From Solicoccozyma terricola (taxonomy: Eukaryota; Basidiomycota; Tremellomycetes; Filobasidiales; Piskurozymaceae): a stretch of 28,011 nt of DNA. Positions within the stretch are counted from its first letter, which is position 1; every line of letters begins with the position of its first letter. A program made the position numbers and the translations under genes. Of the stretch, positions 20,058-28,011 are shown one piece after another. Location of the stretch: NCBI GenBank assembly GCA_001600875.1, contig BCLD01000009.1, positions 775,350 to 803,360 on the forward strand, in the 5' to 3' direction. The notes under the pieces were generated by a model. The model was not told the DNA's origin, did not search any database, and saw only the letters and a program-made list of their open reading frames with translations.

Positions 20058-22864
20058 TCAGAGGGCAAAAGCGGCCTCTTGTAATTCGATACCACCACAG
20101 GCCAGCCTGGTGGATTCCTCGACAGCCGCCACAGCCTGTCGAACGTCCGTGACCAATCCCATCGGTCCACATACCGCCACGGCACATCCGTTCGCGCCGC
20201 CTGCTCCTCTCGCTTCCAGCGTCGACCGATTTACAAGATCCAGAACATCAGGTCGGCGTCCTGTTACTTCCAGACCGGATCGATAAATTCGAGAGAGACT
20301 GGGTTGTTGAGACAAGATGGAATCGACGGGACTGTCGTCGCCCGTAGAATGGCGTTGCGAGAACGGCATAGGCAGGAGATCGAGTGGAGAACACGCGGGT
20401 GATCGTGTAATGTAAACATGGACTCTGAACGCCGTCGCGTTCTCCTTGTACCTTTCTGCTTCCAGTCGCTTTGCTTGCTCCACGAGCGCATGAAGCTCCT
20501 GGATCATCGGCCGGGCGATATCCTGCGTCCGGACGATCCACACGAGATCGACGGTCGTCGCTCGGACTTGGCCCGCGTATGCTTTGTGCAGGAGGTCGCG
20601 GGCAACACCCAAAGGGAAGGTGATACCGGACCCAGCGCCAATCAGGAGGACAGAGGTATAAGAGGCGAAGATAGTGTGACCGGGACCGCCTAGAAGAAAA
20701 ACAAAGTTGGTCGTCCATACATCAGCTCGATGTTCGCGAAACTCCTATCGAAAAAAGCAGATACACACCGTATGGTCCCTCGATCAGTACCTTCGTCTTG
20801 ACCCCTCCGATGCCCTTCTCATTGCTCGTGGCAGTGCTGGCGGCCATTTCGTAGATAGCGTTAGTCCAGTCCCCGGCCTGTGACGATGTCTCGGGCGATT
20901 AGCAAAGCCATGACTGACGGGACCCGCCCCGGGGGGGGGGGGGGGGGGGGGTTTCACGACGACACTCACATTTTTCGCCATCAGAACGATACCAGTCCCA
21001 TCAGGAGCGGAAGCGATGGTGAATGGATGACCTCCAAAGGCCCGCGGACCGATCTTGAACGCCAAAGATGGAACTGTCAAAATCAGATGTTGACCCGCTC
21101 TCCAGCCCTCCTTCAACCCGTCCACCTTGATCATAGTCGTGTCCGCTCCTGCCAACGGTGTCAATTCAGCCGCCATCATCCTCATCTTGCTAATCCTCAA
21201 CAATTGCTCGAGTCCAAACAAGATGAATGAAGCAATCACCCAAGGGACTGCAACCTTGGTGTGGTATGCCAGTCCAATGAGAAAAGCGAACATGCCGATG
21301 TAATGGCATATCGTGAAGAGGCCATAGCATCGATGGCGTACGAAGGGAAGGGATGTAAGGACGAGGAGTGTGAGACCGCCAACTGAAGCGTAACCGGCTA
21401 CGATGATGGACGTCTTTGAAACCTTGTAGAATGAGTTGGCGTGAACCCACTTGTAGACTACGAATGAAAAAGAAGGGGGGGGGGGGGGGTTAAGGGGTCC
21501 GTCAGCTATCCGGTTCGACAAAATCACCACTTCTCCAACTCCATGGCACCACACAACTCACTGTACAACCCCATGTGAAGCAGAGTGCACAAGAAGACCG
21601 TCCTCCCTAAAACCTTGTGTACCCTTTGAACCGCAGCGTTATCGCCGCCACCCAGTAACATCCGAATGATACTGTTCCTGCCTCCGAGCGCAACGATGAT
21701 CGGCACTTGAGCTAGAGCGATGAGTCCAGATCTATAATAATCAACTCCACCTGGATTTTCCAACTGGTTGTAGTTGAAATCGGAGCGATAGAACAGAGAC
21801 ATTGCGACGAGAAGGATATATGTCATGAAGACGATGATAAACATCATGGTAAGACTTGGTAAGAGTCGAGGGAAGGGGGTGTAGAGTAAGATTCGATGCG
21901 AGTATGGGAGATGGGAGATGAGACGTTGAACGTGTGGTGGAGGTGAGGTTTTATCCAGTGTCGATTGACTATCAGGTGTGATCGTTGTATCATGACGTCC
22001 TCGAGCGAATAGAGGAACAGGTGTCATACTTGCCCTTTGATCCCAACTGTTTCTTCCAGAGGAACTGACACTGCCTTGTCTAGAGGGACTCATACCTTCT
22101 ATTGGACTCGTAGTTTCAGTAGGAGAATCCGGACTCCACGAATTCATCCCAACAACTTGCGTTTTATCCAACGTCGGTCGTCGTTGTTGTTGTTGTTGTT
22201 GCTGAATATTAGCAATTTCCAATTGTGGAATGTATTTCGTAGACGATTGTCGATAAGGTTGGCTATAGACTGATATCTCAGGTTGAGATGAACCATCATC
22301 GCTTGAATTACTCTTCTTCTTCTCTGATTGAAATTGTAGGACGACTTGATCCATTAATGATATCGATTTCTCTGCTTTCTCTTCATCTTCTATAATCGCT
22401 TCCATCCTTTTTCGAACTTGAGTAACTAAATCCTTCTCCATTGATCTTTGTGTAATTGTTGATTCACTTGAATTCCGAGAGTGTAATGAAACAAGACCAT
22501 CTTTCCCTCTTCGAAAAAACCAACCTTCTCCAATTTCACCACCTTTCATATTGTTGAAACGACGAGGTAACCATTTGTTACATCCAGATGCTAATATTCT
22601 CCCATACCAACGTGGTAGATCGAGTGCGAAATATATTAGAAAAAGAACTAGAAATGATAATAATAACCATTGTAGTGATTCTTCAGAGCCTTGCATGAGT
22701 TTTTTAGTTTTTAATGAGGCGATGATTGCAGTTGAAGTGGGAGTTGAATTTGCAATAGATGTGGATGTGGATGATGATACAATGGTGGTTGATGAAGCGA
22801 TGAAATTCGCAATTGGAAGACCGGATGAATCAATCATCATAGGTCGTGGAATCGAAGGTTCCAT
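20058..22864 (-). CDS. Ferric-reductase-like transmembrane flavocytochrome
   Basis: Exons are 21562-22864, 20970-21457, 20769-20877 and 20058-20689 (843 aa). The architecture matches fungal FRE/NOX-like reductases that move electrons from cytosolic NADPH through FAD and two hemes across the membrane. Heme-ligand pairs H416/H430 (HKVLGRTVFLCTLLH) and H486/H500 (HYIGMFAFLIGLAYH) each have 13 intervening residues. The FAD motif HPFTIASAP starts at H578. NADPH-site motifs are IGAGSGITFP (650-659) and CGPMG (from C807). The Ser/Thr-rich N-terminus precedes a first membrane span near 64-81. A long low-complexity, charged insertion of about 200 residues, including seven consecutive Gln, separates it from the ferric reductase core. 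The start at 22864 is preferred over an in-frame ATG at 22981, which would translate a poly-C leader. Introns 20878-20969 and 21458-21561 contain sense-strand poly-C. Substrate (iron, copper or oxygen) is not determinable here. Confidence 0.9.
20931..20951 (-). repeat. Poly-C tract (21 C on the minus strand) in reductase intron 2
   Basis: Written as G on the + strand, this is C in the sense orientation of the reductase gene. It starts 18 nt after the donor of intron 20878-20969. Confidence 0.88.
21475..21489 (-). repeat. Poly-C tract (15 C on the minus strand) in reductase intron 1
   Basis: The tract lies 17 nt upstream of the acceptor of intron 21458-21561 in the sense orientation, where a polypyrimidine tract is expected. 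Confidence 0.88.
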
Positions 22865-25291
22865 CTTGTCGAACGAAAAGCCCGAAGGAACGAAAGGGAA
22901 AGCGAATGAAAGGGGGAAGAAGGGGGGGGGGGGTTGTTTAATTTTCGTTCCTGAAACCTGGTGAAACCTAGTAGGAGTCAATGTTCCTAGATGTTCGAGG
23001 TTCGTTTATAGATATTCGATAACTTGAAATAGCGCCCGGGTTTTCGTTCAAGGCGTGTGGTGGTGTGTTTCGTGGTTCGTGGTTCGGGGTAACGAAGTAG
23101 GCGTTAGGAAAGGTAAGGAAATCTTGTACGAAGGAAAAAGGTGAAGGACGGAAAACCGTGTAACGAAAGCCCTAACCAGAGGGACTTTGCTTTATAGGCG
23201 ACGAGGGGAAGGTCGAAGGTGGGATTGAAAAAACAAGAGCTGGGATGGGGTTTGTGTTCCCGAATATCGAATGGAGAGAATTTTACGGTTCACTGATTGA
23301 TCCTCCAAAGGGTGGTGGGTGTTTCTGGATCCCGTCAAAGCCGATCAACGGCGCGTGGTGTCCAAAGAAGTCCAACGAACGAACGACGGAAAGAGGGGGG
23401 AAAGATTAAACGAAAACGAAGTTGATGTAGACTGAACCGAACCGAACGAAGACCACTACGACGACGACGACCACGACGGGAAAGAAAACGCCTCGAATGA
23501 ACAATGAAACCCAACCAACCCGCGACACGATCTCTCCCAAAAAAAATTAAATCCCCCTTGACGATCCAGGGTCCTCGGAAAAACACGCGAGTGAGACCCC
23601 AAGACGAGGTCTCAGGTTTCACGTTGTTACCCCCTTTCCCTTCTTCCCCCCGTCTGCGGGTGTGAGAACGTTGATATGGATGAGGGGTGGATGGTGGTAG
23701 AGTGGGATTGGGTAGATACTCGCGTGTACTGCACCTACACCCTACCTACCACGCGTTTCAATTCCCGGGGTTTTAAATGGGGAATCGGAGCAAGAGCGCA
23801 CTTAAACAGATATCCCTCTGAGAGATATTGTACTGTCGCAAATCAGGGTCAATGATGGGTGTTAACACAGGGGGGTTGTGAATCCTTCCATCCCTTTTCC
23901 ATCCCCTTCTCCATACATCCCCCTTCCCAACCTGCCTCTTCTGTCCATATATCTAGGATCCTATATCTATCCCGCTCCCGTTCCCCTTCCGCTTTCATCA
24001 TGAATCAGCCCATACACGTACGTACTCCACATCCCAAACGCGGATAGAACAAATGGGAAACGTATATAACGGGTTGGATCCCTCTTTATCCACTCCAAAG
24101 AAACCCTTTTCATTCCCATGATTCCGCTCAAAAAGGTTGCTTTAGGGTGTTCGCCTTCGGTCTCCCTGGGTTTCTTTTGAATCCCGAGAGTCCGAGTCTC
24201 CAATGTCTCACATTGTGGCTCAAATGAAAAATGGAAAAGCCTAAATGGCAAAACGGATAAGGCGTGGTAGGGGGGGTTATATGTAGTCATGTGGCTCCGT
24301 ATGGGATTGGACATCGTATCCCTTATCCAGGGAAGTAAAAAGTCGTTAAGTAAGCCATGGACGTAGATGGCTTTCGGGAGGGAAGGCGGAAACTCAATTC
24401 CCTGTTTCGTGACGGGATGGATGGCATGGGATGGATGGACGGCATGCGACGGTATGCGATGGGACGGCATGAACGGCAAGTGAATGGGACGGGAACGGGA
24501 TGGGAACGGGATGGGGCCGAAATGTGGTAGGTATTTTGCTGTTTCATTGTTTCGTCTTGGAATGAGGAAGGAATATCAGGCGAGGGGGTTTAATTGGCCT
24601 TTGATTACTAGGTCGTGGAGACACTTGTGATGCAGCGTTTGACGTGTAGGGACCAATAGTCGCTGGAACTATCCGGCTAGAATGTTGTCTTTCTTAGTAT
24701 AGGTATGGGTTTATTGCCTCAATACAAGTTCTTGGGATGAATTTCGAGCGTTCTCTTCGAATCAAATAACCCCCTCCAGTTCAATGCTACCTTCTAGCAG
24801 ATCCTAGCGGATCCTGTGACCATTCAGAAGGATCTTGTGACCACCTATGGTTCGAATATTTCCGGAAAGACGCTGAAGAGGCAGGGTCGAGAACGGCTAT
24901 GTATGTGTCGTGAACCTAAAGACTACAACGCAGCACCACTCGGAGCTCGAGAGGGCGTGGCCCACTGTGAGAACAGCGCAGCGCGCACAACGAGTTGGTC
25001 GAGCTGTAACACGTGTAAATTCAACCAGTTGAAGTTTGATGATTCGTCATCATTCGTCATCTTTTCGTATGAAAAGAAACAGGTGGTTCCAATTTGGTTC
25101 ATGACAAAAGTTCAAATTTCACACATTTTTTCCATCCTGAAGAAGATCCATCGTTTGATCTTATATCATCGAATCCCGCTTCCTATCAACATATCTCCGG
25201 CCGCACGCAGTACATATCAAGACGTCATTGTTGTGCACCCTCCCTTTAGATTCGAAACGACATCCACGAACCAAACCAACCTAAAAGAAAA
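22865..25291. other. Long intergenic region between two divergent genes (2.4 kb)
   Basis: This is the longest gene-free stretch in the window. It includes a 12-C tract in the reductase leader (22922-22933 on the minus strand), purine-rich DNA and triplet-like CGA/ACG repeats near 23457-23480. A degenerate GGGACGG/GGCATG repeat field lies at 24411-24516, and a CACGTG palindrome (ACACGTGT) at 25010-25015. The + frame 24816-25295 is open for 159 codons, but its sequence shows no domain character and it ends on the next gene's start. No tRNA was recognised. It probably holds regulatory DNA for the reductase and the dehydrogenase, or an unrecognised non-coding transcript. Confidence 0.45.
24411..24516. 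repeat. Degenerate GGGACGG / GGCATG short repeats
   Basis: GGGATGG, GGGACGG, GGCATG and GGGAACGG units recur without a strict period. This low-complexity field underlies the reverse-strand 170-codon frame at 23967-24479, whose N-terminus is a Pro/Ser/His repeat, so I do not call that frame a gene. Confidence 0.7.
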
Positions 25292-26649
25292 ATGACAATG
25301 ACAATCGATAAAAGACTTGACCTCGTTCCATCCATCGATGCAGAGATATACATGCCTACTCCATTCCATAACGATGCAAGTTGTGTTTCTGGTTCATCAC
25401 CAAACCCCTCGAATCGTCGTCACTGAAAGTTAAACAACTCTATGATAACCTCCAGGCAATCGAATATGCAAAGAAACGATTCAAGAATGTTTTGGTGGTT
25501 GGAGAAGAGATGAATGAGGATGAATGTCTTTCACGAGCAGATGGGATTCGTGAGTCCCGGCCTCTTTTTTTTCAACAACCCATATCCCCACCACTCCAGT
25601 CATTCCTCTCCGCCAACTGAGTCTTTCCCCTCCTCCTCCTGCTCCACCCCCACGCTGTAGTACTTCGAGTAGGTACCCTACCTCGATCTAAACTCTTAAA
25701 ATCTCCTCGTGTTCGGGCTATATCACGTAATGGCACGGGCGTGGATTCAATAGATAGGGAAACAGCAATTGAGAAAGGCTTGGTGGTTATGAATTGTCCA
25801 GGTGGGAATGCTCAAGCTGTTGCTGAGGTGAAACGCAGTCGAAGATGATGATGAAGACAAAGAAAGCTAATAAAAAAACCGATACACTGATATCCCAACA
25901 CAGCTCGTTCTCACGTTAACGTTAACTATTCAAAGAAGAATACCTGAGATCGTACGTCGTATCAAGGAAGGAGAAGTTATTCCATCTATCTTGGCGTTGG
26001 CTCCAGGGTTGTATGGGAAAACCATAGGGTTGGTAGGGATGGGTGATATTGCTCAAGAAACTGCAAAGATTTTCTCGGTGAGTCGGCGCCGCAAAGGGCC
26101 GTGATGTTGAATTGGGGAAAGAGTCTCTGACTGATTAATACGTTCTGATGTTAGCAATCATTCAACTGCAAGGTCTTAGTATTTTCACCTACTTCTCATC
26201 CTTCACGATGGACTCCGTCTCATCCTACCGATCAAGCGATCCCACATCGCCGATTCAACACCCTACAGGAGATGCTACCTCTCGTCGACGTCCTCTCAAT
26301 ACACTGCCCTTACCTCCCATCAACGCGTCATCTCATCTCGAAATCGGAAATAGCGATGATGCAGAACACGGCGGTGATCATAAACACAGCTCGAGGTGGA
26401 ATCGTTGATGAAGACGCATTACTAATCGCTCTCAAAGAAGGGAAATTAGGTGGTGCGGGATTGGACGTATTCGAGGAAGAACCATTGAGGTTTAAGAATT
26501 ATCGGGAATTGTTGGAATTGGATAACGTCATCGGGTTACCTCATCTTGGAGGATCAACTGATGAGGTGACGAGAGTGGGATGTATGAAGGCGGTTGATCA
26601 GCTGGCTGATTATTTGGATGGGAAGGGGGCTGCAAATCGGGTGTATTGA
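25292..26649 (+). CDS. D-isomer-specific 2-hydroxyacid dehydrogenase (5' end unresolved)
   Basis: Well-supported exons are 25456-25549 (possibly extending left), 25661-25827, 25904-26077 and 26155-26649, ending GAANRVY. The NAD-binding fold shows IGLVGMGDIAQETA. Catalytic motifs are INTARGGIVDE (Arg), GLDVFEEEPL (Glu) and NVIGLPHLGGST (His), so the active-site triad is present. The family, which includes 3-phosphoglycerate dehydrogenase and hydroxypyruvate/glyoxylate reductases, oxidises D-2-hydroxyacids with NAD(P); this substrate is not evident and no ACT domain follows. The 5' end is problematic. An A-rich-context ATG at 25292 opens a Ser/Pro leader. The expected first beta strand (PRIVVTES) lies in a second frame starting at ATG 25374. 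The continuation (QAIEYAKKRFKNVLV) lies in a third. A 71-nt intron with a weak donor at 25385 restores phase but removes that strand. Indels or an unannotated splice are alternatives. Confidence 0.85.
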
Positions 26650-26765
26650 GAAAGGGGAAGATGAAAAGGGGAAGGATATGATCGATGGAATAGATGGAAT
26701 AGGTGGCGAGATAGATACACGTCGTAGGGATTGCTCTTCGGTTCGTCGGTTCGTCGGCTCGTCTA

Positions 26766-26890
26766 CTCTCCCGCTCTTCTACCCATCTAGTCTCTTGCTC
26801 TTCGGCTCTTCTGCTCTTCTCTCCCGCTCTTCTACCCATCTTCTCTCCCGCTCTTCCACCCATCTACTCTCCCGCTCTTCTACACTTCAT
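26766..26890. repeat. 24-nt C/T-rich repeat, four copies
   Basis: Units beginning CTCTCCCGCTCTTC occur at 26766-26789, 26819-26842, 26843-26866 and 26867-26890; the last three are contiguous. They fill the 240-bp convergent gap between the dehydrogenase and the next gene and end at that gene's stop codon. Confidence 0.85.
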
Positions 26891-27947
26891 CACCCTTCTC
26901 TCAACATCTTGACATTCTCGGCGATTCTTGCCGCAATGTCAATCGCACGTTGAACCGCTTCGCGCTCTTCATCCTCGGCCAACGAGAGTTTTTCTCCGAG
27001 TCCAGTCAATCTCTGCGAAACCGCATTATCTCTATCATCTGAAATTTCCTGAAATATTTTACTTTCGAGGAACCTTCGGAGAAGCATAGAACGGATCGAG
27101 AAGATGAGAGCGTTTTGATGAGAAATGTTGTTGTTACGGCGGCTTGAGGATATGCGAAGGTTGTCTTGGTTGATAGGGAGATGTGGAAGTGCGTGTTCCA
27201 ACAGTGTGATGAGATAGTGTTGAGCTTGATCCGATGCGATTGAAGCTTGTCTTCTCTTATACATCTCGGTCGATATCGGATTAGGAAGAAGGAATTTCCT
27301 AGTTTCAATATTACTGGTTATCAACATTGATTGTAATTCCACTTTCCGCTCTTGTATTCTTTTGGATTCGAGATCACGAAGTTGAATTATTTCCGCCAAT
27401 CCTCTAGCTGCGACGATTTCAGCTATTGCGGTATTCATCTGATTGTAGGTAACTCCATCGATCGTTCGACTTGTTGAATCGATAAGTCGTTGTAGGAATT
27501 GAACCAATGCCAAAGCGACATCTTGAGCTCCAATTCGTGATCGTGTTTCAATCGGAATTCCCTCCTCTGCAATCCTCCTTGAATCCCATAACGAGAGTGG
27601 GTAAAACCATTTAATGCATCTTTCAACGATTTTGTCTTGTATATCAACCAGTATCTCCGAAACCACATCCTCCCGTTTATTATCCTCCAAATTCCTTAAG
27701 AAACGAGGTAAAAACCTGCATAATATTTCACTAATATTCGAAATGAGTAGAATAGGTGGGATATGACAAGGTTTTGAAGTTTCAGGTCGTTGTGAAACGA
27801 TCGCATCGGCAATATAATCACCACACGCTTCGATGATACGTTGTGCGTATGAAACGAGAACGGAGATTTGATCGGCTGTACAACGGAGTATCTTGGGAAG
27901 ATCAAGTAGAGAAGCAAGGATATGATGATCGTAATCTTGTCGATCGC
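26890..27947 (-). CDS. Unrecognised helical protein, C-terminal part (5' truncated by window)
   Basis: A single long exon is open for 352 codons from an acceptor at 27948 (CTCCAG, preceded by a T11 tract) to the stop at 26890. The exon starts in phase, needing one base from the upstream exon, which lies beyond or at the window edge; a possible GTAAAC donor is near 27990. The sequence is strongly helical: KILRCTADQISVLVSYAQR, then SNISEILCRFLPRFLRNL, VDIQDKIVERCIKWFYPLS and a charged C-terminus (LAEDEEREAVQRAIDIAAR). No signal peptide, membrane span or nucleotide-binding motif is visible in this part. I do not recognise the family; an alpha-solenoid or coiled scaffold is possible. It converges on the dehydrogenase with a 240-bp repeat-filled gap. 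Confidence 0.72.
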
Positions 27948-28011
27948 CTGGAGGAAAAAAAAAAATCCGCCCGATTCAAACCAACGTTTACGATCAGCTC
28001 GTTGCGGCGCG

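Noticed and set aside
23967..24479. 170-codon minus-strand frame
   Set aside because: The N-terminal half is a translation of GGGACGG/GGCATG short repeats, with no domain or intron support.
24849..24860. tRNA B-box-like GGTTCGAAT
   Set aside because: No matching acceptor, D or anticodon stems can be folded around it.
24816..25295. 159-codon + strand open frame upstream of the dehydrogenase
   Set aside because: Its composition and residue pattern do not look like a folded protein, it lacks splice or family support, and it overlaps the dehydrogenase start. It is best seen as promoter DNA.

Overview
The window is nuclear DNA of a basidiomycete yeast, most likely a tremellomycete (Cryptococcus/Kwoniella type). 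The evidence is intron-dense genes (2 to 13 coding exons, mostly 62-130 nt GT-AG introns), very short intergenic gaps, C/T-rich leaders, and fungal housekeeping proteins with a CAP64-region-like membrane protein and a ferric-reductase-like protein. No phage, bacterial or transposon sequence was seen.

Layout (+ unless stated): 642-4143 SGNH-hydrolase-like type II membrane protein (5' end unresolved, in C/T-rich and poly-C DNA); 4695-5243 (-) URM1 ubiquitin-like sulfur carrier; 5420-7063 RRP14/SURF6 ribosome-biogenesis factor; 7288-9464 TRA2-like RNA-binding splicing factor; 9641-12975 COG4 Golgi tether subunit; 13565-14402 (-) acidic ribosomal stalk protein P1; 14734-16503 ribosomal protein L7 (uL30), whose 647-nt first intron appears to carry a box C/D snoRNA; 17163-17806 (-) small membrane protein resembling MICOS subunit MIC12; 18014-19863 GPN1 GTPase; 20058-22864 (-) ferric-reductase-like flavocytochrome; 25292-26649 D-2-hydroxyacid dehydrogenase (5' end unresolved); 26890-27947 (-) 3' part of an unrecognised helical protein running off the window.

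Three divergent pairs share short bidirectional promoters (URM1/RRP14 176 bp, P1/L7 331 bp, MIC12-like/GPN1 207 bp). Each of these promoters contains a CACGTG palindrome, and the only other copy I found lies upstream of the dehydrogenase. P1, L7, RRP14 and the candidate snoRNA all serve ribosome production, which makes 5.4-16.5 kb a loose ribosome/RNA neighbourhood, although the genes are otherwise unrelated.

The most notable non-coding signals are the intronic snoRNA candidate, long poly-C tracts that lie in introns or leaders and always have C on the sense strand of the host gene, an array of small phase-1 exons encoding repeated Arg/Asp/Tyr modules in the TRA2-like gene, and a GC-AG intron in URM1. 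Exon boundaries were placed by hand from splice consensus, phase continuity and protein-family similarity. All complete models close to an integral number of codons.
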